Assembly (NCBI GenBank): GCA_017635095.1
Contig: JAGBMA010000088.1
Coordinates: forward strand, 1-56,410
Origin: Ruminiclostridium sp.
GTDB lineage: Bacteria; Bacillota; Clostridia; Oscillospirales; Ruminococcaceae
Direction: 5' to 3'
Length of the DNA: 56,410 bases
Both the position numbers and the translations under genes were made by a program. Shown here one piece after another: positions 8,714-16,485 of the stretch. Each line of letters opens with the position of its first letter. Within the stretch, counting starts at the first letter, position 1. The notes under the pieces are model-generated. The model was not told the origin of the DNA, made no database searches, and saw nothing but the letters and a program-made list of their open reading frames with translations.

Positions 8714-9475
8714 TTACCAGCCCATTGTTTCGAGAAATGCCGCAAGCCCCGCACGGCGCTCCTGCTTGTCGTTCTCGCCATAGGGCAGCATACGGTAGTC
8801 GCCCACGATACCGCCGTCGCGCAGATACAGGACTCTTGTTCCGCGAAGTGCTGTCTTCATATCATGCGTTACCATAACGATGCTCTGACCGTTTTTATGT
8901 ATCTCAGTGAAGATATCGAGTACATCACGGCTTGACGCGGAGTTGAGAGCGCCGGTAGGCTCGTCTGCAAAGAGTATCTTAGGGTCGTTGATTATCGCCC
9001 TCACGATGCCCACACGCTGCGCCTCGCCGCCGGAAAGCTGATTGGGATATTTCTTCCAGTCGTCCTCATTCAGCCCGACTTTTTTGAGAAGCGTCTTTGT
9101 CTTGTTCACAAGCCCGGAGCTGTTCTTCTGCACTATCAGCGCGGCGGTGAGAACATTGTCGAGCACTGTCTGATTTTCGAGCAGATATACGCTCTGGAAC
9201 ACGAAACCGCAGTTCCCGCGGCGGAATACCGCCAGCTGATCGTTAGAGTAGTCCTGTATCTCGGTATCGCCGAACAGCACCTTTCCGAGCGTCGGCTTAT
9301 CCATACCCGAAAGCGCATACAGCAGTGTGGATTTTCCCGAGCCCGACGAGCCCATTATTACCGTAAGGTCGCCTTCGATAATATCAAGATCGAGATTTTT
9401 GATAACGTGCTGCTGTGTGCCGCCGTTTGAAAAAGATTTGCAGAGTTTTTCTGTTCTTAAAATAGAAGAAGCCAT
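8714..9475 (-). CDS. ABC transporter ATP-binding protein
   Basis: A protein of 253 residues of the MacB/LolD/BceA class. Visible motifs: Walker A GSSGSGKST (about residues 43-51), the Q-loop in GFVFQS, signature LSGGE, Walker B ILFADEPTGAL and the H-loop in MVTHD. The start at 9475 is preferred over 9484 because AAAGGA lies nine bases before it; the upstream ATG overlaps the ribosome site. A promoter and three AAGAA repeats lie directly upstream. The partner is the FtsX-type permease that follows. In Firmicutes, such pairs beside a two-component system commonly respond to cell-wall-active peptides. Confidence 0.93.
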   Translation of the reverse strand: MASSILRTEKLCKSFSNGGTQQHVIKNLDLDIIEGDLTVIMGSSGSGKSTLLYALSGMDKPTLGKVLFGDTEIQDYSNDQLAVFRRGNCGFVFQSVYLLENQTVLDNVLTAALIVQKNSSGLVNKTKTLLKKVGLNEDDWKKYPNQLSGGEAQRVGIVRAIINDPKILFADEPTGALNSASSRDVLDIFTEIHKNGQSIVMVTHDMKTALRGTRVLYLRDGGIVGDYRMLPYGENDKQERRAGLAAFLETMGW

Positions 9476-9516
9476 GTATAACATCCTTTCCCGCAGTTTT
9501 CTGCCGTTCTAAGGAT

Positions 9517-9545
9517 ATTATACATGACTTCCGGAATTATTTCCA
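9517..9545 (-). promoter_or_regulatory. Promoter of the ABC transporter / serine hydrolase operon
   Basis: On the minus strand: TGGAAA (9540-9545), 17 bases, TATAAT (9517-9522). The -10 is perfect and the -35 is weak, as expected for an activated promoter. A TTCCGGAA palindrome (9529-9536) lies in the spacer. Confidence 0.7.
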
Positions 9546-9552
9546 TAAAAAA

Positions 9553-9579
9553 TTCTTGTGAAATTCTTAAATTTTTCTT
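9553..9579 (-). promoter_or_regulatory. Three AAGAA repeats with 11-bp spacing, candidate response-regulator site
   Basis: On the minus strand AAGAA occurs at 9575-9579, 9564-9568 and 9553-9557, each exactly 11 bases from the next. The last copy ends seven bases before the -35. OmpR/PhoB-family regulators bind direct repeats at about this pitch, and the adjacent regulator belongs to that family. The repeats overlap the end of the kinase gene. Confidence 0.6.
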
Positions 9580-10915
9580 AACTGAGGGGAATTACAAGAG
9601 TTATAGCCAGTCCGTCACCGTTGCTTTCCGCGATAAGATCGCCGTTCATTTTCTGCATAAGTGTCTTTGCTATGTACAGTCCGAGACCGTTGCCGTCCGT
9701 GCCGCTGTCCGTCCACTGTCTGCCACGGTAGAATTTGTTTGTGATAAGGTCGAGCTCATCGACGGGAACGCCTTGCCCGTGATCCCGTATTCGCATTTCA
9801 AGAAAGCCCTCGGACAGCCCGTAACCTATCTCTATCACGGTATTTGCGTATTTGTAGGAATTAGAGATGATATTACCGATGACCTGTGACATACGCTTCG
9901 TGTCGATATGCACGATAACGGTGGGGACTTCGCCCATGACCGCGAGTTTCCTGTCGTCGCAGCTTTTAACAATGTCAGCAAGTACAGCCGCATTTTCGTC
10001 ACAGCAGTTCACCTTGAATTCTCCGAGGTCGTCCAGCGTTGAAGCGAACAAGTCGCTTACGAGCACATCTATCTGTTCCGCCTTTTTCAGTATGCCCTCA
10101 GCATCCTCGGACATTTTCTCCATATCGTCCTTTACAAATATTATCTCATTTTCTGCGGTCTCCGACTTCACCGAAAGCCGCATTTGCAGCAGTTCCGCCG
10201 CGAGCTTTATCCCCGTGACCGGAGTTTTCAGATCGTGGCTCAGCGCCGCGACAAGCTCCCTCTCCTTCTTCTGCAATTCCAGCTCCCGCTTCCTTGACTC
10301 CGAAAGCTCCTCGCGCATAATATCGAAGCTCTCCGAGAACGCACCGAAGATGTTGTCCCTGTCCATTTCAAGCGGCTCGTCGAGCCTGCCCGCGGCAACG
10401 TTCCCCGCGAATTTCTTCATTTTTATGAAAGGCGTGATGATGTTCCTTTTTATATATACGCCAAAAACGATCATACCGATAAGTATGACAGCGCAGCATA
10501 TACATACGCCTGCGATAAACCGGACACGCAGCGTTCTGTAGCCGTTTGTCCCGTCATCGAGCAGTATAACGCTGCCCCACACGCTGCCGCCGTCCGTGAG
10601 ATAACGATACGGATAACGCTGCATTATCGCAGCTTCGACCGACAGCTTTTCAATATCTTTATCGGCATGCGCGTACAGCACATTATCCGTCGTGTCAAGT
10701 ATCACAAAATCCGCGTCGAATCCGGAGATTTCCGGTATGTTCAGTTCCGAACGGTGGGCTTCGGCAGTCCGCGCAATGTCATTGAGCACGACTATCCTTT
10801 CGCGGGAGCCGCTGTCCGCAAACAGATCATCACCCGAAGTCAGCAGCGCTAACAGTATTACTCCGGCAAATATCATCACCGCCGCCGCTGCCGCAATTCC
10901 GATATACCTTTTCAT
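9578..10915 (-). CDS. Sensor histidine kinase
   Basis: A protein of 445 residues. Layout: membrane helix (about 7-27), an extracytoplasmic sensing part of about 100 residues, a second helix (about 133-155), a HAMP linker (about 156-205), a coiled stretch, the phosphoacceptor motif ALSHDLKTP with His227, and the ATPase domain with N-box NSYKYA, G1 DHGQG and G2 GNGLGLYIA. The start at 10915 has AGAAAAG upstream and overlaps the regulator stop by four bases (ATGA). It phosphorylates the regulator encoded just upstream. The ABC operon directly downstream is the likely target system. The medium-length extracellular loop differs from the very short loop of BceS-type kinases. Confidence 0.93.
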   Translation of the reverse strand: MKRYIGIAAAAAVMIFAGVILLALLTSGDDLFADSGSRERIVVLNDIARTAEAHRSELNIPEISGFDADFVILDTTDNVLYAHADKDIEKLSVEAAIMQRYPYRYLTDGGSVWGSVILLDDGTNGYRTLRVRFIAGVCICCAVILIGMIVFGVYIKRNIITPFIKMKKFAGNVAAGRLDEPLEMDRDNIFGAFSESFDIMREELSESRKRELELQKKERELVAALSHDLKTPVTGIKLAAELLQMRLSVKSETAENEIIFVKDDMEKMSEDAEGILKKAEQIDVLVSDLFASTLDDLGEFKVNCCDENAAVLADIVKSCDDRKLAVMGEVPTVIVHIDTKRMSQVIGNIISNSYKYANTVIEIGYGLSEGFLEMRIRDHGQGVPVDELDLITNKFYRGRQWTDSGTDGNGLGLYIAKTLMQKMNGDLIAESNGDGLAITLVIPLS

Positions 10916-11664
10916 TCGCTTTTCTCCACAACGTACCCCACGCCCCATACGGTCTTTATTATAGCGGGATCCTTCGGGTCAAGCTCTGTCTTTTCTCTTA
11001 GGTGGCGGATATGCACCGAGATCGTGCCGTCTGAGGTGTACTCGTCGCCCCATACGTTTTTGAGCAGCTCGTCCTTTGTTACAACTCTTCCGGTGTTTTC
11101 CAGAAGATATACAAGCAGCTTGTATTCCATTGCCCGAAGTTCCTCCGGCTCTCCGTCAGCTATCAGCTTGTGCATTCCCGTGTCGAGGTACACATTGTCG
11201 CGCAGATATATCCTGCCGTCCTCGGAAACGCATGCGCCGTCAGAATCTGACACTCCCGCCGCAGCCGCAAGCTCTGCCGCTTCTTTTGCTTTTTCGTATC
11301 TGCCGAGTATTGCCTTCACCTTTGCAAACAGCACATTCAGAGTGTAGGGCTTTTTTATGTAGTCGTCGCCGCCGATGTTCAGCGCGATTATAACATCATC
11401 ATCGCTCGTTCGTGCGCTTATGAACAGTATCGGCATATCGTAACTCCCGCGTATCTGCTTGCACAGCTCGAAGCCCGACCTGTCACCGAGATTTATGTCG
11501 AGCAGCAGGAGCGATATATCGTGCGCATCCAGAAACTCCACCGCCGCGTCATAGCTTGTAACGTATGCTGTCCGCAAGCCGAGTATGTTGAAGTATTCCG
11601 CCGTCGAGCGTGCTATAAGCTCGTCATCGTCTATCATTAAAACCTTGTACTGCGTATCGTTCAT
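10912..11664 (-). CDS. OmpR/PhoB-family response regulator
   Basis: A protein of 250 residues with a receiver domain (acidic pocket IDDDE near residues 11-15, phospho-acceptor Asp56 in LLLLDINLG, conserved Lys in YIKKPYT) and a C-terminal winged helix (about 150-248; VWGDEYTSDGTISVHIRHLR). The start at 11664 follows GGGGGAAGCT; the frame upstream has no ribosome site. It is the first gene of the two-component operon and has its own promoter. About 30 alanine-rich residues (AKEAAELAAAAGVSDSDG) lengthen the linker between the two domains. Confidence 0.93.
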   Translation of the reverse strand: MNDTQYKVLMIDDDELIARSTAEYFNILGLRTAYVTSYDAAVEFLDAHDISLLLLDINLGDRSGFELCKQIRGSYDMPILFISARTSDDDVIIALNIGGDDYIKKPYTLNVLFAKVKAILGRYEKAKEAAELAAAAGVSDSDGACVSEDGRIYLRDNVYLDTGMHKLIADGEPEELRAMEYKLLVYLLENTGRVVTKDELLKNVWGDEYTSDGTISVHIRHLREKTELDPKDPAIIKTVWGVGYVVEKSE

Positions 11665-11693
11665 AGCTTCCCCCGATGAGTGATTTCGTATAT

Positions 11694-11722
11694 ATATTAC
11701 CACAAAAAGCCGGAAAACGCAA
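11694..11722 (-). promoter_or_regulatory. Promoter of the two-component operon
   Basis: On the minus strand: TTGCGT (11717-11722), 17 bases, TAATAT (11694-11699), about 30 bases before the regulator start. An inverted repeat CTTAGG (11740-11745) / CCTAAG (11756-11761) lies upstream and could be a control site. Confidence 0.65.
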
Positions 11723-11916
11723 TAGGATATGTTTTTCACCTTAGGGGGTAGTACACCTAAGAAATATACTATTGTATTGTAATAATCTGTGGAATACCAA
11801 TAATATGGTGAACATTATTATTGGATTTTGGAGACTTCCTTACTGAGACAGTAAAGGTTCAATCCCCTCAATCAGATAAAAATATACACCGGTCGGAATT
11901 ATCAAAAACAAAAGTA

Positions 11917-11960
11917 ATACAGCCCACAACCGGCTTGTTTTCGCCGTTTGTGGGCTGTAT
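11917..11960. terminator. Large bidirectional terminator hairpin
   Basis: ATACAGCCCACAA (11917-11929) is a perfect inverted repeat of TTGTGGGCTGTAT (11948-11960). T-rich sequence follows on both strands. It lies just past the partial tRNA-Ala copy and is probably the original terminator of that tRNA gene, displaced when the element integrated. Confidence 0.75.
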
Positions 11961-11980
11961 ATACTTTTTGTCTTGTAAAG

Positions 11981-12026
11981 ATGGTGGACCCGGGGAGGAT
12001 CGAACTCCTGACCTCCGCGTTGCGAA
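11981..12026 (-). repeat. Attachment repeat: copy of the tRNA-Ala 3' end
   Basis: These 46 bases are identical to 19795-19840, the 3' part of the intact tRNA-Ala gene, including T-arm, acceptor strand and CCA. The match stops in the anticodon stem-loop, after which the sequences diverge. This is the standard product of tyrosine-recombinase integration into a tRNA gene, so it marks the far end of the element. Confidence 0.9.
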
Positions 12027-12361
12027 GGCAAGTTTAGACTTTTTGCAATTTGCAATTATTTGTTGCAATCCAGCTTAACTAAGCGCTTTGCACGGGTTAT
12101 AATGTCTAATTACTTTTCGCGATTTTTGACCATTTTTTGCCTTTTTTGGCATCTTGTGTGTACAAATTGTGTACAGCCAGATTAGTTAATCTAAATTGCA
12201 TCGAAAAACCATAAATTTTACACTCGTGCAATGCAAAGTATGAATATATTCACAACGATTCATTCAATTACTCTGAGTAAACGGGGTTCGGACACCGAAA
12301 TTGATAAATATATAATAATTATAACATATTTCGATAAGATATGTCAAATTTAAAGCGGAGG
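12027..12361. other. Non-coding left arm of the element
   Basis: About 335 AT-rich bases with no believable gene. It contains GTGTACA twice around AAATT (12157-12175), discussed as a possible recombinase arm site, and a stretch of short T-runs. No promoter or RNA gene is evident. Confidence 0.5.
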
Positions 12362-13702
12362 TCAGGAGTTACGTTCTTTCAGCCACCTTTTCAGCATAAA
12401 TGCCAGGAAATACGGGAATGTGTAGAACTTTCCGTTCCAGCCGATATTCCTGCGGCCGAGCTTTATACCGTACTTGATGTCGCCAAAATCCGGCTTATCT
12501 ATCAGCTTATTGAGCGAGGGTGTGCTGCTGTCGTTAGCTTTGACCTCAACGGGGATAAGAGAATCCTTGTCGCGCACGAAGAAATCCATTTCTATCGTGC
12601 TTTTTTCGTTCCGGAAGAAGTACAGCGCGTAGCCTTGCTTATACAGCATATCCGCGACGATATTCTCATAGATAGCGCCTTTGTAGGTGTTGAAGTTCTT
12701 GTTTGCGCGCAGATCGTCCTGCACCTCATCATCAAGTGAGCCTATGAGCAGTCCGGTATCCCGGAAGTAGAGCTTGAAGTTGTCGGGATCAAAGTTGCCG
12801 CCGAGGGGTAGCTCAGGCGCGTCCATGCAGTAGCAGACATTCACCATTCCCGCATTGGCAAGCCAGTCAACGACACCGACATAATCGCGGTTTCTCGCGT
12901 TGTGTGCGACCTTTGATATGCGGAATTTCTTATTGTCGCTGCCGAGAAATACCGGTATTTTCCGGTAAACATTGAGTATCTTCACTTTATCAAGGCTTTC
13001 AGCGTACTTCGTTATATCTTCCTCGTAATCCAGAAGAAGCTGTTTCTGCATTTTCAGGACCCCGCTGTAATTCTTGTTTACTACAAATGAATTCACGACC
13101 GCAGGCATCCCGCCGATGACCATATACTCGCCAAAATGTTCAAGCATGACGTTCATCTCGGTGTTTGACAACGGCGTAACGTCGAGCATGTGCTGATACA
13201 ACCCGTTTATCTGCTCGTCAGAATAGCCGAGCGCCCACAGGAATTCCTCAAAATCCATTGAGTGCATCTCGAAATCGTCTTTGAAACCGACGCTGTTGGA
13301 TTCGATCTCCTTATAGCTGATACCCATGAGCGAGCCGGAGCAGATAACATCATACCGCCCGTCCTGCTTGAAGAACTTAAGACTTGTAGCGCAATCGGGA
13401 CATGCCTGGAGTTCATCAAAGAAGATAAGCGTTTCGCCCTCGGCAAATTCGATCCCCGGTCTCTTGAGCGTAATATTGCGTATGATAGTGTCTGGCTCAT
13501 ACCCATTATCGAAGATGTCTTTAAAAGTCTTTTGCTCAACAAAGTTGATCTCAATCACATTTGCGTAATTGTTCCGTGCGAACTGTCGTATGGATTCGGT
13601 CTTACCGATCTGACGAGCGCCTTTGACTATAAGCGGCTTTCTGTCGGGATTGGCTTTCCATTCGGCGAGAAATGCGTCTATTTTACGTTTCAGAAGTGCC
13701 AT
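12362..13702 (-). CDS. AAA ATPase with DUF4143 C-terminal domain
   Basis: A protein of 446 residues of the large ATP-binding family found scattered in gut bacteria. Walker A is GARQIGKTES (about residues 28-37), Walker B LIFFDELQ (about 92-99) and sensor VICSGS (about 119-124). The C-terminal DUF4143 part has a PD-(D/E)XK-like pattern, EMDFFV...IPVEVKA (about 395-412), so a nuclease-like fold is possible. Its biological role is not established; it behaves as an accessory gene. ATG at 13702 follows a consensus promoter by about 20 bases, with GGGTGATGA as a weak ribosome site. It stands alone at the left end of the element. Confidence 0.85.
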   Translation of the reverse strand: MALLKRKIDAFLAEWKANPDRKPLIVKGARQIGKTESIRQFARNNYANVIEINFVEQKTFKDIFDNGYEPDTIIRNITLKRPGIEFAEGETLIFFDELQACPDCATSLKFFKQDGRYDVICSGSLMGISYKEIESNSVGFKDDFEMHSMDFEEFLWALGYSDEQINGLYQHMLDVTPLSNTEMNVMLEHFGEYMVIGGMPAVVNSFVVNKNYSGVLKMQKQLLLDYEEDITKYAESLDKVKILNVYRKIPVFLGSDNKKFRISKVAHNARNRDYVGVVDWLANAGMVNVCYCMDAPELPLGGNFDPDNFKLYFRDTGLLIGSLDDEVQDDLRANKNFNTYKGAIYENIVADMLYKQGYALYFFRNEKSTIEMDFFVRDKDSLIPVEVKANDSSTPSLNKLIDKPDFGDIKYGIKLGRRNIGWNGKFYTFPYFLAFMLKRWLKERNS

Positions 13703-13720
13703 ATATCATCACCCGAGATT

Positions 13721-13749
13721 ATTATATCACATAATTCCAAGAATATCAA
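13721..13749 (-). promoter_or_regulatory. Promoter of the DUF4143 ATPase gene
   Basis: On the minus strand: TTGATA (13744-13749), 17 bases, TATAAT (13721-13726). Confidence 0.8.
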
Positions 13750-13806
13750 GGCGAGATTTCACAAAATTCCAAAAGAATTTTGAGCAATCCTCACATTTTT
13801 CTTCTT

Positions 13807-13927
13807 AACGCATCATTAAACGCAAGCGTTTGTTATTTGATGTGTTGGTCACAAATGGCTTAATATAGGCGTTCTCTTTAATTCAAACACATCATAACGC
13901 ACGGTTTAACACATCATTTAACGCACG
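13807..13927. repeat. Cluster of degenerate 18-20 bp repeats
   Basis: Three direct copies of a unit close to AACACATCATTTAACGCACG lie at 13807-13826, 13886-13903 and 13908-13927. An inverted partial copy (ATTTGATGTGTT) lies at 13835-13846. They sit in the gap between the ATPase and XRE genes. They resemble iterons or regulator boxes rather than CRISPR repeats, because spacing and length vary. Confidence 0.55.
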
Positions 13928-13946
13928 ATATGAATAGGATAACGCA

Positions 13947-13981
13947 ATAACTCCGCTTATCTTAACGATAAGCGGAGTTAT
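13947..13981. terminator. Perfect 15-bp hairpin after the XRE gene
   Basis: ATAACTCCGCTTATC (13947-13961) and GATAAGCGGAGTTAT (13967-13981) pair fully around TTAAC. It lies directly past the XRE stop. The T-run is poor on both strands, so it may work as a terminator or an RNA-stability hairpin. Confidence 0.6.
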
Positions 13982-13984
13982 ATA

Positions 13985-14302
13985 TTATTTATTGTCATTC
14001 AAGCCTTGCATATATGCTATAACCTTTTCCTTCTGTGTGTCATTGAGTTGCTTAAACAAAGAAAGCAAGGATTGTTCACTATCTGAGAGATCTGATTTTG
14101 AATACGGTAATTTACTGTCAGTATAACCTATGAGGTAATCGATGGATACGTTATAGTGTTTAGCAAGGATTATAAGAGTATCATAATCCGGATATGCTTG
14201 ACCGAGCTCATAGCGGCTTACCATGGTTTGGGATACATTGAGTAGAAAAGCCAATTTTTGTTGACTTTCTTTTTTCGCCTCTCGCAGTTCTTTTAAGCGC
14301 AT
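13985..14302 (-). CDS. XRE-family transcriptional regulator
   Basis: A protein of 105 residues with an N-terminal Cro/C1 helix-turn-helix (LKELREAKKESQQKLAFLLN...TMVSRYELGQAYPD, about residues 3-57). A short C-terminal helical part (about 70-105) probably serves for dimerisation. The start at 14302 follows AGGTGA by six bases; the GTG three codons earlier lies within that ribosome site. It is divergent from the SLOG gene, and the gap holds three related boxes and a consensus promoter for the SLOG gene, so it probably represses both. Such regulators usually control excision or cargo genes of integrative elements. Confidence 0.88.
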   Translation of the reverse strand: MRLKELREAKKESQQKLAFLLNVSQTMVSRYELGQAYPDYDTLIILAKHYNVSIDYLIGYTDSKLPYSKSDLSDSEQSLLSLFKQLNDTQKEKVIAYMQGLNDNK

Positions 14303-14323
14303 AATAATCACCTCGTATCTATT

Positions 14324-14408
14324 TTACAACAAATAAGAATAAAAATTATGCGAAATAGTTGCAATATGTATGCAAATAAGTTATAATTAGTATAACATAT
14401 AGTTGTAA
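14324..14408. promoter_or_regulatory. Candidate XRE operator boxes
   Basis: ATAGTTGCAA (14355-14364) and ATAGTTGTAA (14399-14408) are direct copies. TTACAACAAAT (14324-14334) carries the inverted GTTGTAA core. TTGCA-N7-TGCAA (14359-14375) forms a dyad that overlaps the -35 of the plus-strand promoter. The boxes flank that promoter and the start of the xre gene. Confidence 0.5.
14359..14387 (+). promoter_or_regulatory. Promoter of the SLOG gene
   Basis: TTGCAA (14359-14364), 17 bases, TATAAT (14382-14387). Confidence 0.8.
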
Positions 14409-14422
14409 AACGAGGATCAAAG

Positions 14423-14890
14423 ATGAAAACTTGCTGTTTTACCGGTCACCGGATAATTAAAATAACCTCTGAACTAGTTCAGAGGTTACGAGATGCTATT
14501 GTAAATGTAATTGAGCAGGGGGTTACCGATTTTTATGACGGCGGCGCGATCGGTTTTGATATGCTTGCCGCGGAAATGGTCATCGAGTTGAAAGCCGAAT
14601 ATCCTGACATAAAGCTGCACATGCTCTTGCCATGCCCAGCGGACGAGCAGATCAAGGGGTGGAATAAAGCACAGATTGCACGATACGAGAAAATACTTCA
14701 AGCCGCCGATAGCGTGACCATGCTTTCCGAGCATTACATGAAAGACTGCATGAAGCGACGTAACGAGCAGCTTGTCGAAGTTTCTGACTGTTGTATCTGC
14801 TACTGCACTAATCCGAGAAGCGGGACGGGGCAGACATTAAGGTTTGCTTTGAATCGAGGTATTCGAATTGTTAATATACTAAATTTATAA
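14423..14890 (+). CDS. SLOG-domain protein (DUF1273/YpsA-like)
   Basis: A protein of 155 residues with the Rossmann-like SLOG fold. The start MKTCCFTGHRIIK is the classic CFTGHR nucleotide-binding motif. It is followed by GGAIGFDMLAAEMV and later by CCICYCTNPRSGTGQTLRFA near the C-terminus. SLOG proteins bind nucleotides or nucleotide-derived signals, and several families work in phage defence or element control. Its ligand here is unknown. The ribosome site is weak (ACGAGGATCAAAG). It is transcribed divergently from the XRE gene and ends overlapping the convergent YgjP gene by six bases. Confidence 0.85.
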   Translation: MKTCCFTGHRIIKITSELVQRLRDAIVNVIEQGVTDFYDGGAIGFDMLAAEMVIELKAEYPDIKLHMLLPCPADEQIKGWNKAQIARYEKILQAADSVTMLSEHYMKDCMKRRNEQLVEVSDCCICYCTNPRSGTGQTLRFALNRGIRIVNILNL

Positions 14891-15613
14891 GCTTTGAACC
14901 ACTTCGGTATCTAATTGTTTTTTTCTTTCCTGCCAATCCGGCATATGGATTGTCATAAAGTCATAAAAGTCCGAATTATGATTTGGATGCAACAAATGTG
15001 TGAGTTCATGCAGAACCACATATTGAATACACCTGATATTAGCTTTTAGTAAGTATTCATTCAATGTGATTTTGTTCTTTTGGGGTGTGCAGCTCCCCCA
15101 TAAAGTCTTCATTTTCTTAATTGTCATTACAGGTTTTTCAATACCATACTTGTGAAATACAGAATCATAGAATTGGTCCATTTCCTGACGGTAAATCTTT
15201 TCCGCAGTTTTTCTCCACCATTTATTGAAGACTTTTTGAACAAGATTATCATCTGTAACATCGGTTACATATATAATAACCTTTTTTTCATCAATCTCAA
15301 CATGGTTTTTTAATGATACTTCTTTGTAAATTCGTATATCCGTACCAAGAAACTGTGTTGAGGTGCCATTCTTTACTCCATCCAAATTGTTGAATCCGCT
15401 TGTTTTTTTGTATTTGGTTATTTGATCGTCAATCCATTTCTGACGGCTCAAAAGGAACGAATCGATCCACTCATAAGGCACCTGCTCCGGAACGGATAAA
15501 ACAATATCCAGTGACCGAAAGACCTTCAAATGAACATTTTTTATTTCCTTTCGCATTACTTGCACGGTCACAGTGCCGTTAACAGGACCTAAATACAATT
15601 CAATATTATCCAT
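14885..15613 (-). CDS. YgjP/SprT-like zinc metallopeptidase (DUF45)
   Basis: A protein of 242 residues with the zinc motif HELTHLLHPNH (about residues 205-215, HExxHx5H) and the upstream WGSC motif (TLWGSCTPQKNKITLN). Both are diagnostic of the M48-related YgjP family. Members are often encoded beside type I restriction genes, and here its start overlaps the stop of the hsdR remnant by four bases (ATGA). It was therefore the last gene of that operon. It looks intact although its partner is broken. Whether it cleaves proteins in the defence context is not established. Confidence 0.85.
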   Translation of the reverse strand: MDNIELYLGPVNGTVTVQVMRKEIKNVHLKVFRSLDIVLSVPEQVPYEWIDSFLLSRQKWIDDQITKYKKTSGFNNLDGVKNGTSTQFLGTDIRIYKEVSLKNHVEIDEKKVIIYVTDVTDDNLVQKVFNKWWRKTAEKIYRQEMDQFYDSVFHKYGIEKPVMTIKKMKTLWGSCTPQKNKITLNEYLLKANIRCIQYVVLHELTHLLHPNHNSDFYDFMTIHMPDWQERKKQLDTEVVQSL

Positions 15614-16482
15614 CAGTATCTTGCAACCGCCACTTTCATAATTTCATCTATTATCAAGTCTAATGTATCAATATTTGAATTGTTGATTTCATATTCTATC
15701 TCATCAAACATCTCAAATAAACAATCATCTAAAGCACGATGTATTTGTTTGTGTACGACTTCGTTGTGTTTCCAATCTCGTTTTGCACGATCAGCAACTA
15801 CTTGCGTGATTTTTCTGGAATGGTTTGCTATAACATTTTCAAGGGTATCGGACAAATTTAATTCTGTCTTTGAGCGAAGAATGTTAATTATAGCACCATA
15901 AAAAGCCTTAGTATCGCTGTCATTAGCAATCGATGACGGATAATCCTTCGTTAATCTGCCGTTTCTAAAATCATCTGCCATGGTTTCCATAGCAGTAAAA
16001 TACTTATCAGCGTCTCGGGTTTCGTCATATTCAGCTAACGTCTTTTTTATTTTTGTGGAAAATTCTTCAAACAAAAGCGGGTCATCATACCTTACCTGTT
16101 TAAGCTCAGATTCAATTCGAGTCTTAATTTTATCTGCTTTAACATTTTTAGGGTCGTCTGAACTAAGTAACTTTGCCATAGCTGCTTCGTCCGTAATGGA
16201 AACAGGCTTTATGATTTGATGAACATCGGTTGCATTTACAAAAGTATCAAGAAGATTTTTAATTCCAGCCTCATATTTTGATAATCAAAGGTGTGCCTGT
16301 GAAAGCAATAAGTGTAGCATTAGGCAATACCTCTCGCATATAATTATACATGGCGCTGTACTGTGAACGGTGCGCTTCATCAATAAGGACATAAAATTTA
16401 TTGCTGTCCGGTTCAAGATAGTGATTCTTACATACTGTTTCGAACTTGTTGATTAATGTCGTAACAACAAGTCCAGTCTGTA
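15613..16482 (-). pseudogene. hsdR: Type I restriction enzyme R subunit, broken
   Basis: Two pieces of an HsdR protein lie head to tail on the minus strand. The upstream piece (about 16482 to 16281) reads VVTTLINKFE, then LIDEAHRSQYS (helicase motif II, DEAH) and IAFTGTPLI (motif III), then hits a stop. The downstream piece (16284 to 15613, no start at its beginning; the first ATG is at 16179) reads the C-terminal helical region ending IDEIMKVAVARY. The N-terminal endonuclease and Walker A part and the region holding helicase motifs IV-VI are missing. The 5' break abuts the truncated recombinase gene. It cannot encode a working motor subunit. The C-terminal piece could still be translated from 16179 and may support the coupled metallopeptidase gene. 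Confidence 0.8.
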
Positions 16483-16485
16483 GCT

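Noticed and set aside
11821-12078. Plus-strand frame containing GPGEDRTPDLRVA
   Set aside because: This phrase is the antisense translation of a tRNA 3' end, a well-known false protein. It lies over the partial tRNA-Ala copy.
13807-13927. CRISPR array
   Set aside because: Only three to four uneven repeats with different spacing, one inverted, and no cas genes.
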